Shown here: positions 37,718 to 50,738 of the stretch, piece after piece | Numbering within the stretch: the stretch's first letter is position 1 | Layout: each line of letters starts with the position of its first letter | From: Nematostella vectensis | Taxonomy: Eukaryota > Cnidaria > Anthozoa > Actiniaria > Edwardsiidae | DNA length: 64,000 nt | Assembly: GCF_932526225.1 (NCBI RefSeq) | Contig: NC_064043.1 | Span: forward strand, 558,001-622,000 | Direction of reading: 5' to 3' | Position numbers and translations under genes: made by a program | The notes under the pieces: model-generated | What the model was told of the DNA's origin: nothing | Seen by the model: the letters and a program-made list of their open reading frames with translations, nothing else | Databases searched by the model: none

Positions 37718-40671
37718 TTACAAACTTATTTAATAATAGGTAACAACTGCAATATTGTATGAAGAGAGTGCCCCTCTCTTCCCCCTGCTATTGTTGAAAT
37801 TATGCTCAATAAACTTTAACCTCTTCCCTCTCCACCAGTTAAGCATTCTATGTATGCTTCCCTGTACAAAATGCACCCCTTCAAATAGAACATTAAAGTT
37901 CACATACTTGTTTACTTCCTCAAACTCTTTGCTTTGTGTTTTTTGTTAACTTCCTAGGAAAAAATTGAATACATATAATCAATAAATCTAGCAAGCTCAT
38001 TTTGCAAACTCACTTTTTTAATTATTTTTGCGCAAAACCTATCAGGATTAAGGGGGTCCAGCACAAAGAAAAAAAAAACGAATTAAAAAAAAAGCCCATT
38101 GGCCTGGGATCGAACCCGGTCTGAAGAACAAAACGGAAACCATACATACGGATTACCCAATCGGTATGGCAGCACAAGGCTTTTACGGAAGGCTGTAAAG
38201 AACCCGAAGGCCCCAAGCACCGATATTTCCGAGCGAATATGCTGTACAACACTCTTGCAAGGTTATCCCAACCCGCGCATTAATGGGGAGGACAATAACC
38301 AGGATCCCAGGCCTGTAATACGGTTACGCCACGCACAGCTCGCCGAGATTGTGGATGACAAAAAATAGAGGTCTATTTGGGCGTCTTGGGTCCCTTGGGG
38401 ACTCGCCATGCGCACGGGCGCATCTCTTTTATTGTGTACATGACATCAAATTAGCGAAGAAAAAAGACGCTGTTTTGGTATAATGTGAAAAGCATAAAAT
38501 AAATAGAAATAAAGACGTAAGGGGGGAGAATATTGACATATTCATATTAGAATATTGACAAAATCCGCAATATTGTCTACGCTGACTAAGTAAAGCTGTA
38601 TTTTACTTTAAAGGGGCAGCAGCATAGTACTGCGCATGTCTGGAGTCAGTGTTTATTGTAGGCTTTTAAGTGTCTACAAACAGTTGAACTTTTTAAAAGC
38701 TGTCAATACCTTATTAAATAATATGCAATATTATATTGAAAACTATGTTAATGGACAGTTTGTGGTTATTTTTTTTTGTTTTGTTTAAAGTCTGCCACAT
38801 GTACCAAAAGCTCATAAGTCAGTATTAGTATTTCACTGAAGTTCACTGTGTCAGGGCTCTAGAGGTATTGCAAATCTCTTAACCATGACACTCCCCTTTT
38901 AAAGGAAAGTAAAAAAAATCAAAATTGTTGGTGGGGGTCTCTGTTGTGTTTGTTTTCTTTTTAGTTTTGTTCTTTTATTATTATTATTATTTTCTTTTTT
39001 AGAGGGGGAGGGAAATTCAGCTAAAAATAGCCAAGGGTCAATTCAAGCAACTAGTACAAAAGATGTTTGTTGCAGTCCTTTATTCAATATATTCAAGGTT
39101 ATCATGCAATTCTGTTGTTTGACTGCATATTTAAAGAACCCGAAGGCCCCAAGCACCGATATTTCCGAGCGAATATGCTGTACAACACTCTTGCAAGGTT
39201 ATCCCAACCCGCGCATTAATGGGGAGGACAATAACCAGAATTCCAGGCCTGTAATACGGTTACGCCACGCACAGCTCGCCGAGATTGTGGATGACAAAAA
39301 ATAGAGGTCTATTTGGGCGTCTTGGGTTCCTTGGGGACTCGCCATGCGCACGGGCGCATCTCTTTTATTGTGTACATGACATCAAATTAGCGAAGAAAAA
39401 AGACGCTGTTTTGGTATCATGTGAAAATCATAAAATAAATAGAAATAAAGACGTAAGGGGGGAGAATATTGACATCTTCATATTAGAATATTGACAAAAT
39501 CCGCAATTTTGTCTACGCTGACTAAGTAAAGCTGTATTTTACTTTAAAGGGGCAGCAACATAGTACTGCGCATGTCTGGAGTCAGTGATTCTTGTAGGCT
39601 TTTAAGTGTCTACAAACAGTTGAACTTTTTAAAAGCTGTCAATACCTTATTAAATAATATGCAATATTATATTGAAAACTATGTTAATTGACAGTTTGTG
39701 GCCATTTTTTTTGTTTTGTTTAAAGTCTCCCACATGTACCAAAAGCTCATAAGTCAGTATTAGAATTTCACTGAAGTTCATTGTGTCAGGGCTCTAGAGG
39801 TATTGCAAATCTCTTAACCATGACACTCCCCTTTTAAAGGAAAGTAAAAAAAATCAAAATTGTTGGTGGGGGTCTCTGTTGTGTTTGTTTTCTTTTTAGT
39901 TTTGTTCTTTTATTATTATTATTATTTTCTTTTTTAGAGGGGGAGGGAAATTCAGCTAAAAATAGCCAAGGGTCAATTCAAGCAACTAGTACAAAAGATG
40001 TTTTTTGCAGTCCTTTATTCAATATATTCAAGGTTATCATGCAATTCTGTTGTTTGACTGCATATATATATATATATATATATATATTTTTTCTTTCTTT
40101 TCATTACAAGTTCTATATGTGTAAGTGGTGACCATAGCTATGATTACTATTATTTAGAATATTTTTTTACCTACTAACAGAAAACAACTTGACTGCAAAA
40201 CACTTACTGTAGGGCACTCGATATTAGGCATTACTTTCATGTGGATGTAAGGTTGAAATGTCAAAACCTTTATTAACCCGTGAACTACGCTTTAGCGTAT
40301 AACACTTTGTGGTGATCTGATTCTATTGTTCTTTTTTGTGTTTTACTAACTATTACCGTTTAACTATCACACTTTGTTTCACGGGTTAATGAAAACCACT
40401 CTAATTACTTACAGTAGTTCTTTTTTATTATTATCATTTACTTGTATAATTTAGATGAGCAATACATATTTCTTTATGGCTTTGTAGAGCTCATCTCGTT
40501 CCTCATAAATAACAAACAAAATGAAGTTTGTTCTTTTTTTGCTGCAAAAGAATCTACAGAAGTTTTCTAATCAGATAATTGTTTTTCTTTTAACACTCAC
40601 CTGTTATTTCAACAGCCTTACTTGAGTTTGCTTGTCTCAGAAATAGACCTTGCTTAATAAACAAAGACATG
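37718..40671. repeat. S2000 unit 3, fused double unit with internal deletion
   Basis: The unit runs normally to the TA tract, then at ~39,130 GACTGCATAT is joined to TTAAAGAACCCG, which lies ~475 bp inside the next unit. About 1.09 kb is missing: the first inverted-repeat element, the first unit's tail, and the leader and T-arm of the next unit. The rest continues normally. Only one B-box (38106) and one inverted-repeat element remain in 2,954 bp. Confidence 0.9.
40273..40389. mobile_element. piggyBac-type MITE, fused unit 3
   Basis: Both ends perfect. This is the second of the two copies expected in this double-length unit; the first went with the deletion at ~39,130. Confidence 0.55.
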
Positions 40672-42078
40672 TTACAAACTTATTTAATAATAGGTAACAA
40701 CTGCAATATTGTATGAAGAGAGTGCCCCTCTCTTCCCCCTGCTATTGTTGAAATTATGCTCAATAAACTTTAACCTCTTCCCTCTCCACCAGTTAAGCAT
40801 TCTATGTATGTATCCCTGTACAAAATGCACCCCTTCAAATAGAACATTAAAGTTCACATACTTGTTTACTTCCTCAAACTCTTTGCTTTGTGTTTTTTGT
40901 TAACTTCCTAGGAAAAAATTGAATACATATAATCAATAAATCTAGCAAGCTCATTTTGCAAACTCACTTTTTTTATTATTTTTGCGCAAAACCTATCAGG
41001 ATTAAGGGGGTCCAGCACAAAGAAAAAAAAAACGAATTAAAAAAAAAGCCCATTGGCCTGGGATCGAACCCGGTCTGAAGAACAAAACGGAAACCATACA
41101 TACGGATTACCCAATCGGTATGGCAGCACAAGGCTTTTACGGAAGGCTGTAAAGAACCCGAAGGCCCCAAGCACCGATATTTCCGAGCGAATATGCTGTA
41201 CAACACTCTTGCAAGGTTATCCCAACCCGCGCATTAATGGGGAGGACAATAACCAGGATCCCAGGCCTGTAATACGGTTACGCCACGCACAGCTCGCCGA
41301 GATTGTGGATGACAAAAAATAGAGGTCTATTTGGGCGTCTTGGGTCCCTTGGGGACTCGCCATGCGCACGGGCGCATCTCTTTTATTGTGTACATGACAT
41401 CAAATTAGCGAAGAAAAGAGACGCTGTTTTGGTATCATGTGAAAATCATAAAATAAATAGAAATAAAGACGTAAGGGGGGAGAATATTGACATATTCATA
41501 TTAGAATATTGACAAAATCCGCAATATTGTCTACGCTGACTAAGTAAAGCTGTATTTTACTTTAAAGGGGCAGCAGCATAGTACTGCGCATGTCTGGAGT
41601 CAGTGTTTATTGTAGGCTTTTAAGTGTCTACAAACAGTTGAACTTTTTAAAAGCTGTCAATACCTTATTAAATAATATGCAATATTATATTGAAAACTAT
41701 GTTAATGGACAGTTTGTGGTCATTTTTTTTTTGTTTTGTTTAAAGTCTGACACATGTACCAAAAGCTCATAAGTCAGTATTAGAATTTCACTGAAGTTCA
41801 CTGTGTCAGGGCTCTAGAGGTATTGCAAATCTCTTAACCATGACACTCCCCTTTTAAAGGAAAGTAGAAAAAATCAAAATTGTTGGTGGGGGTCTCTGTT
41901 GTGTTTGTTTTCTTTTTAGTTTTGTTCTTTTATTATTATTATTATTTTCTTTTTTAGAGGGGGAGGGAAATTCAGCTAAAAATAGCCAAGGGTCAATTCA
42001 AGCAACTAGTACAAAAGATGTTTTTTGCAGTCCTTTATTCAATATATTCAAGGTTATCATGCAATTCTTTTGTTTGAC

Positions 42079-42116
<38 letters not shown>

Positions 42117-42695
42117 CTTTCTTTTCATTACAAGTTCTATATGTGTAAGTGGTGACCATAGCTATGATTACTATTATTTAGAATATTTTTTTACCTACTA
42201 ACAGAAAACAACTTGACTGCAAAACACTTACTGTAGGGCACTCGATATTAGGCATTACTTTCATGTGGATGTAAGGTTGAAATGTCAAAACCTTTATTAA
42301 CCCGTGAACTACGCTTTAGCGTATAACACTTTGTGGTGATCTGATTCTATTGTTCTTTTTTGTGTTTTACTAACTATTACCGTTTAACTATCACACTTTG
42401 TTTCACGGGTTAATGAAAACCACTCTAATTACTTACAGTAGTTCTTTTTTATTATTATCATTTACTTGTATAATTTAGATGAGCAATACATATTTCTTTA
42501 TGGCTTTGTAGAGCTCATCTCGTTCCTCATAAATAACAAACAAAATGAAGTTTGTTCTTTTTTTGGTGCAAAAGAATCTACAGAAGTTTTCTAATCAGAT
42601 AATTGTTTTTCTTTTAACACTCACCTGTTATTTCAACAGCCTTACTTGAGTTTGCTTGTCTCAGAAATAGACCTTGCTTAATAAACAAAGACATG
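40672..42695. repeat. S2000 unit 4
   Basis: Close relative of unit 5, sharing AAGAGACGCTG and TCTGACACATG. B-box at 41060. It has a ~32-bp TA tract at 42082-42113. Confidence 0.9.
42297..42413. mobile_element. piggyBac-type MITE, unit 4
   Basis: Both ends perfect, 117 bp including both TTAA; reads GTATAACAC where unit 1 reads GTATTACAC. Confidence 0.55.
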
Positions 42696-44103
42696 TTACA
42701 AACTTATTTAATAATAGGTAACAACTGCAATATTGTATGAAGAGAGTGCCCCTCTCTTCCCCCTGCTATTGTTGAAATTATGCTCAATAAACTTTAACCT
42801 CTTCCCTCTCCACCAGTTAAGCATTCTATGTATGCTTCCCTGTACAAAATGCACCCCTTCAAATAGAACATTAAAGTTCACATACTTGTTTACTTCCTCA
42901 AACTCTTTGCTTTGTGTTTTTTGTTAACTTCCTAGGAAAAAATTGAATACATATAATCAATAAATCTAGCAAGCTCATTTTGCAAACTCACTTTTTTTAT
43001 TATTTTTGCGCAAAACCTATCAGGATTAAGGGGGTCCAGCACAAAGAAAAAAAAAAACGAATTAAAAAAAAAGCCCATTAGCCTGGGATCGAACCCGGTC
43101 TGAAGAACAAAACGGAAACCATACATACGGATTACCCAATCGGTATGGCAGCACAAGGCTTTTACGGAAGGCTGTAAAGAACCCGAAGGCCCCAAGCACC
43201 GATATTTCCGAGCGAATATGCTGTACAACACTCTTGCAAGGTTATCCCAACCCGCGCATTAATGGGGAGGACAATAACCAGGATCCCAGGCCTGTAATAC
43301 GGTTACGCCACGCACAGCTCGCCGAGATTGTGGATGACAAAAAATAGAGGTCTATTTGGGCGTCTTGGGTCCCTTGGGGACTCGCCATGCGCACGGGCGC
43401 ATCTCTTTTATTGTGTACATGACATCAAATTAGCGAAGAAAAGAGACGCTGTTTTGGTATCATGTGAAAATCATAAAATAAATAGAAATAAAGACGTAAG
43501 GGGGGAGAATATTGACATATTCATATTAGAATATTGACAAAATCCGCAATATTGTCTACGCTGACTAAGTAAAGCTGTATTTTACTTTAAAGGGGCAGCA
43601 GCATAGTACTGCGCATGTCTGGAGTCAGTGTTTATTGTAGGCTTTTAAGTGTCTACAAACAGTTGAACTTTTTAAAAGCTGTCAATACCTTATTAAATAA
43701 TATGCAATATTATATTGAAAACTATGTTAATGGACAGTTTGTGGTCATTTTTTTTTTGTTTTGTTTAAAGTCTGACACATGTACCAAAAGCTCATAAGTC
43801 AGTATTAGTATTTCACTGAAGTTCACTGTGTCAGGGCTCTAGAGGTATTGCAAATCTCTTAACCATGACACTCCCCTTTTAAAGGAAAGTAAAAAAAATC
43901 AAAATTGTTGGTGGGGGTCTCTGTTGTGTTTGTTTTCTTTTTAGTTTTGTTCTTTTATTATTATTATTATTTTCTTTTTTAGAGGGGGAGGGAAATTCAG
44001 CTAAAAATAGCCAAGGGTCAATTCAAGCAACTAGTACAAAAGATGTTTTTTGCAGTCCTTTATTCAATATATTCAAGGTTATCATGCAATTCTGTTGTTT
44101 GAC

Positions 44104-44137
<34 letters not shown>

Positions 44138-44716
44138 CTTTCTTTTCATTACAAGTTCTATATGTGTAAGTGGTGACCATAGCTATGATTACTATTATTT
44201 AGAATATTTTTTTACCTACTAACAGAAAACAACTTGACTGCAAAACACTTACTGTAGGGCACTCGATATTAGGCATTACTTTCATGTGGATGTAAGGTTG
44301 AAATGTCAAAACCTTTATTAACCCGTGAACTACGCTTTAGCGAATAACACTTTGTGGTGATCTGATTCTATTGTTCTTTTTTGTGTTTTACAAACTATTA
44401 CCGTTTAACTATCACACTTTGTTTCACGGGTTAATGAAAACCACTCAAATTACTTACAGTAGTTCTTTTTTATTATTATCATTTACTTGTATAATTTAGA
44501 TGAGCAATACATATTTCTTTATGGCTTTGTAGAGCTCATCTCGTTCCTCATAAATAACAAACAAAATGAAGTTTGTTCTTTTTTTGGTGCAAAAGAATCT
44601 ACAGAAGATTTCTAATCAGATAATTGTTTTTCTTTTAACACTCACCTGTTATTTCAAAAGCCTTACTTGAGTTTGCTTGTCTCAGAAATAGACCTTGCTT
44701 AATAAACAAAGACATG
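42696..44716. repeat. S2000 unit 5
   Basis: B-box at 43085, preceded by CCCATTAGCC where others have CCCATTGGCC. That change removes the TTG that opens the 89-codon frame in other units, with no compensating start. Confidence 0.9.
44318..44434. mobile_element. piggyBac-type MITE, unit 5
   Basis: Ends perfect; the internal palindrome carries one change (TTTAGCGAATA). Confidence 0.55.
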
Positions 44717-46732
44717 TTACAAACTTATTTAATAATAGGTAACAACTGCAATATTGTATGAAGAGAGTGCCCCTCTCTTCCCCCTGCTATTGTTGAAATT
44801 ATGCTCAATAAACTTTAACCTCTTCCCTCTCCACCAGTTAAGCATTCTATGTATGCTTCCCTGTACAAAATGCACCCCTTCAAATAGAACATTAAAGTTC
44901 ACATACTTGTTTACTTCCTCAAACTCTTTGCTTTGTGTTTTTTGTTAACTTCCTAGGAACAAATTGAATACATATAATCAATAAATCTAGCAAGCTTATT
45001 TTGCAAACTCATTTTTTTTATTATTTTTGCGCAAAACCTATCAGGATTAAGGGGGTCCAGCACAAAGAAAAAAAAAACGAATTAAAAAAAAAGCCCATTG
45101 GCCTGGGATCGAACCCGGTCTGAAGAACAAAACGGAAACCATACATACGGATTACCCAATCGGTATGGCAGCACAAGGCTTTTACGGAAGGCTGTATAGA
45201 ACCCGAAGGCCCCAAGCACCGATATTTCCGAGCGAATATGCTGTACAACACTCTTGCAAGGTTATCCCAACCCGCGCATTAATGGGGAGGACAATAACCA
45301 GGATCCCAGGCCTGTAATACGGTTACGCCACGCACAGCTCGCCGAGATTGTGGATGACAAAAAATAGAGGTCTATTTGGGCGTCTTGGGTCCCTTGGGGA
45401 CTCGCCATGCGCACGGGCGCATCTCTTTTATTGTGTACATGACATCAAATTAGCGAAGAAAAGAGACGCTGTTTTGGTATCATGTGAAAATCATAAAATA
45501 AATAGAAATAAAGACGTAAGGGGGGAGAATATTGACATATTCATATTAGAATATTGACAAAATCCGCAATATTGTCTACGCTGACTAAGTAAAGCTGTAT
45601 TTTACTTTAAAGGGGCAGCAGCATAGTACTGCGCATGTCTGGAGTCAGTGTTTATTGTAGGCTTTTAAGTGTCTACAAACAGTTGAACTTTTTAAAAGCT
45701 GTCAATACCTTATTAAATAATATGCAATATTATATTGAAAACTATGTTAATGGACAGTTTGTGGTCATTTTTTTTGTTTTGTTTAAAGTCTGCCACATGT
45801 ACCAAAAGCTCATAAGTCAGTATTAGAATTTCACTGAAGTTCACTGTGTCAGGGCTCTAGAGGTATTGCAAATCTCTTAACCATGACACTCCCCTTTTAA
45901 AGGAAAGTAAAAAAAAATCAAAATTGTTGGTGGGGGTCTCTGTTGTGTTTGTTTTCTTTTTAGTTTTGTTCTATTATTATTATTATTATTATTATTTTCT
46001 TTTTTAGAGGGGGAGGGGAATTCAGCTAAAAATAGCCAAGGGTCAATTCAAGCAACTAGTACAAAAGATGTTTTTTTGCAGTCCTTTAATCAATATATTC
46101 AAGGTCATCATGCAATTCTGTTGTTTTACTGCATATATATATATATATTTTTTCTTTCTTTTCATTACAAGTTCTATATGTGTAAGTGGTGACCATAGCT
46201 ATGATTACTATTATTTAGAATATTTTTTTACCTACTAACAGAAAACAACTTGACTGCAAAACACTTACTGTAGGGCACTCGATATTAGGCATTACTTTCA
46301 TGTGGATGTAAGGTTGAAATGTCAAAACCTTCATTAACCCTTGAACTACGCTTTAGCGTATTACACTTTGTTGTGATCTGATTCTATTGTTCTTTTTTGT
46401 GTTTTACTAACTATTACCGTTTAACTATCACACTTTGTTTCACGGTTTAATGAAAACAACTCTAATTACTTACAGTAGTTCTTTTTTAATATTATCATTT
46501 ACTTGTATAATTTAGATGAGCAATACATATTTCTTTATGGCTTTGTAGAGCTCATCTCGTTCCTCATAAATAACAAACAAAATGAAGTTTGTTCTTAATT
46601 TGGTGCAAAGGAATCTACAGTAGTTTTCTAATCAGATAAATGTTTTTCTTTTAACACTCACCTGTTATTTCAACAGCCTTACTTGAGTTTGCTTGTCTCA
46701 GAAATAGACCTTGCTTAATAAACAAATATATC
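44717..46732. repeat. S2000 unit 6
   Basis: Transitional unit. Its first part resembles units 4-5 (AAGAGACGCTG), while its later part has the longer ATT tract and the CCCTTGAA/TTCACGGT element ends seen downstream. B-box at 45105. Private change GCTGTATAGAACC. Confidence 0.9.
46334..46450. mobile_element. piggyBac-type MITE, unit 6
   Basis: Both ends altered: left CCCTTGAA, right TTCACGGT before TTAA. The two changes are at non-paired positions, so they do not restore pairing. Confidence 0.5.
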
Positions 46733-47963
46733 TTACAAACTTATTTAATAATAGGTAACAACTGTAATACTGTATGAAGAGAGTGCCCCTCCCTTCCCCC
46801 TGCTATTGTTGACATTATGCTCAATAAACTGTTACCTCTTCCCTCTCCACCAGTTAAGCATTCTATGTATGCTTCCCTGTACAAAATGCGCCCCTTCAAA
46901 TAGAACATTAAAGTTCACATACTTGTTTACTTCCTCAAACTCTTTGCTTTGTGTTTTTTGTTAACTTCCTAGGAACAAATTGAATACATATAATCAAGCT
47001 TATTTTGCAAACTCACTTTTTTTTATTATTTTTGCGCAAAACCAATCAGGATTAGGGGGGTCAAGCACAAAGAAAGAAAACGAATAAAAAAAAAGCCCAT
47101 TGGCCTGGGATCGAACCCGGTCTGAAGAACAAAACGGAAACCATACATACGGATTACCCAATCGGTATGGCAGCACAAGGCTTTTACGGAAGGCTGTAAA
47201 GAACCCAAAGGCCCCAAGCACCCATATTTCCGAGCGAATATGCTGTACAACACTCTTGCAAGGTTATCCCAACCCGCGCATTAATGGGGAAGACAATAAC
47301 CAGGATCCCAGGCCTGTAATACGGTTACGCCACGCACAGCTCGCCGAGATTGTGGATGACAAAAAATAGAGGTCTATTTGGGCGTCTTGGGTCCCTTGGG
47401 GACTCGCCATGCGCACGGGCGCATCTCTTTTATTGTGTACATGACATCAAATTAGCGAAGAAAAAAGACGCTGTTTTGGTATCATGTGAAAAGCATAAAA
47501 TAAATAGAAATAAAGACGTAAGGGGGGAGAATATTGACATATTCATATTAGAATATTGACAAAATCCGCAATATTGTCTACGCTGACTAAGTAAAGCTGT
47601 ATTTTACTTTAAAGAGGCAGCAGCATAGTACTGCGCATGTCTGGAGTCAGTGTTTATTGTAGGCTTTTAAGTGTCTACAAACAGTTGAACTTTTTAAAAG
47701 CTGTCAATACCTTATTAAATAATATGCAATATTATATTGAAAACTATGTTAATGGACAGTTTGTGGTCATTTTTTTGGTTTTGTTTAAAGTCTGCCACAT
47801 GTACCAAAAGCTCATAAGTCAGTATTAGAATTTCATTGAAGTTCACTGTGTCAGGGCTCTAGAGGTATTGCAAATCTCTTAACCATGACACTCCCCTTTA
47901 AAAGGAAAGTAAAAAAAATCAAAATTGTTGGTGGGGGTGTTTGTTTTCTTTTTAGTTTTGTTC

Positions 47964-48000
<37 letters not shown>

Positions 48001-48001
48001 T
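47964..48001. repeat. ATT microsatellite, ~38 bp
   Basis: Longest ATT run in the array; the homologous run is ~15 bp in unit 1 and ~35 bp at 53973-54007. Its length is a useful unit marker. Confidence 0.9.
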
Positions 48002-48337
48002 TCTTTTTTAGAGGGGGAGGGGAATTCAGCTAAAAATAGCCAAGGGTCAATTCAAGCAACTAGTACAAAAGATGTTTTTTTGCAGTCCTTTAATCAATAT
48101 ATTCAAGATCATCATGCAATTCTGTTGTTTTACTGCATATATATATATATATTTTTTCTTTCTTTTCATTACAAGTTCTATATGTGTAAGTGGTGACCAT
48201 AGCTATGATTACTATTATTTAGAATATTTTTTTACCTACTAAAAGAAAACAACTTGACTGCAAAACACTTACTGTAGGGCACTCGATATTAGGCATTACT
48301 TTCATGTGGATGTAAGGTTGAAATGTCAAAACCTTCA

Positions 48338-48454
48338 TTAACCCTTGAACTACGCTTTAGCGTATTACACTTTGTTGTGATCTGATTCTATTGTTCTTTT
48401 TTGTGTTTTACTAACTATTACCGTTTAACTATCACACTTTGTTTCACGGTTTAA
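48338..48454. mobile_element. piggyBac-type MITE, unit 7
   Basis: Left CCCTTGAA and right TTCACGGT, the haplotype first seen in unit 6. Confidence 0.5.
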
Positions 48455-48736
48455 TGAAAACAACTCTAATTACTTACAGTAATTCATTTTTAATATTATC
48501 ATTTACTTGTATAATTTAGATGAGCAATACATATTTCTTCTTGGCCTTGTAGAGCTCATCTCGTTCCTCATAAATAACAAACAAAATGAAGTTTGTTCTT
48601 AATTTGGTGCAAAGGAATCTACAGTAGTTTTCTAATCAGATAAATGTTTTTCTTTTAACACTCACCTGTTATTTCAACAGCCTTACTTGAGTTTGCTTGT
48701 CTCAGAAATAGACCTTGCTTAATAAACAAATATATC

Positions 48737-50738
48737 TTACAAACTTATTTAATAATAGGTAACAACTGTAATACTGTATGAAGAGAGTGCAACTCCCTTC
48801 CCCCTGCTATTGTTGACATTATGCTCAATAAACTGTTACCTCTTCCCTCTCCACCAGTTAAGCATTCTATGTATGCTTCCCTGTACAAAATGCGCCCCTT
48901 CAAATAGAACATTAAAGTTCACATACTTGTTTACTTCCTCAAACTCTTTGCTTTGTGTTTTTTGTTAACTTCCTAGGAACAAATTGAATACATATAATCA
49001 ATACATCCAGCTAGCTTATTTTGCAAACTCACTTTTTTTTATTATTTTTGCGCAAAACCAATCAGGATTAGGGGGGTCAAGCACAAAGAAAGAAAACGAA
49101 TAAAAAAAAGGCCATTGGCCTGGGATCGAACCCGGTCTGAAGAACAAAACGGAAACCATACATACGGATTACCCAATCGGTATGGCAGCACAAGGCTTTT
49201 ACGGAAGGCTGTAAAGAACCCGAAGGCCCCAAGCACCGATATTTCCGAGCAAATATGCTGTACAACACTCTTGCAAGGTTATCCCAACCCGCGCATTAAT
49301 GGGGAGGACAATAACCAGGATCCCAGGCCTGTAATACGGTTACGCCACGCACAGCTCGCCGAGATTGTGGATGACAAAAAATAGAGGTCTATTTGGGCGT
49401 CTTGGGTCCCTTGGGGATTCGCCATGCGCACGGGCGCATCTCTTTTATTGTGTACATGACATCAAATTAGCGAAGAAAAAAGACGCTGTTTTGGTATCAT
49501 GTAAAAAGCATAAAATAAATAGAAATAAAGACGTAAGGGGGGAGAATATTGACATATTCATATTAGAATATTGACAAAATCCGCAATATTGTCTACGCTG
49601 ACTAAGTAAAGCTGTATTTTACTTAAAAGGAGCAGCAGCATAGTACTGCGCATGTCTGGAGTCAGTGTTTATTTTAGGTTTTTAAGTGTCTACAAACAGT
49701 AGAACTTTTTAAAAGCTGTGAATACCTTATTAAATAATATGCAATATTATATTGAAAACTATGTTAATTGACAGTTTGTGGTAATTTTTTTTTGTTTTGT
49801 TTATAGTCTTCCACATGTACCAAAAGCTCATAAGTCAGTATTAGAATTTCACTGAAGTTCAGTGTGTCAGGGCTCTAGAGCTATTTCAAATCTCTTAACC
49901 ATGACACTCCCCTTTTAAAGGAAAGTAAAAAAAAATCAAAATTGTTGGTGGAGGTCTCTGTTGTGTTTGTTTTCTTTTTAGTTTTGTTCTATTATTATTA
50001 TTTTCTTTTTTGGAGGGGGAGGGGAATTCAGCTAAAAATAGCCAAGGGTCAATTCAAGCAACTAGTACAAAAGATGTCTTTTGCAGTCCTTTATTCAATA
50101 TATTCAAGATTATCATTCAATTCTGTTGTTTGACTGCATATATATATATATATTTTCTTTCTTTTCATTACCAGTTCTATATGTGTAAGTGGTGACCATA
50201 GCTATGATTACTATTATTTAGAATAATATTTTACCTACTAACAGAAAACAACTTGATTGCAAAACACTTACTGTAGGGCACTCGATATTAGGCATTACTT
50301 CCATGTGGAAGTAAGGTTGAAATGTCAAAACCTTCATTAACCCGTGAACTACGCTTTAGCGTATTACACTTTGTTGTGATCTGATTCTATTGTTCTTTTT
50401 TGTGTTTTACTAACTATTACCGTTTAACTATCACACTTTGTTTCACGGGTTAATGAAAACCACTCTAATTACTTACAGTAATTCTTTTTTAATATTATTA
50501 TTTACTTGTATAATTTAGATGAGCAATACATATTTCTTCTTGGCCTTGTAGAGCTCATCTCGTTCCTCATAAATAACAAACAAAATGAAGTTTGTTCTTA
50601 TTTGGTGCAAAGGAATCTACATTAGTTTTCTAATCAGATAATTGTTTTTTTTTTTTTAAACACTCACCTGTTATTTCAACAGCCTTACTTGAGTTTGCTT
50701 GTCTCAGAAATAGACCTTGCTTAATAAACAAATATATC
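48737..50738. repeat. S2000 unit 8 (type B)
   Basis: Keeps the 12-bp segment, in the form AATACATCCAGCTAGC. B-box at 49122. Marks shared with unit 11: GAGCAAATATG, TTTATTTTAGG, a short ATT run, and CCATGTGGAAG. From ~49,220 it matches unit 11 almost exactly. Confidence 0.9.
50337..50453. mobile_element. piggyBac-type MITE, unit 8
   Basis: Both ends perfect in this type B unit, although units 7 and 9 on either side have altered ends. Confidence 0.55.

Larger units (their letters stand above)
46733..48736. repeat. S2000 unit 7 (type A of the three-unit pattern)
   Basis: First unit with a 12-bp deletion that shortens the stretch between ATAATCAA and GCTTATT. B-box at 47107. Marks: CCCAAAGGCCCC, CACCCATATTTCC and a 38-bp ATT run at 47964-48001. 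Confidence 0.9.
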
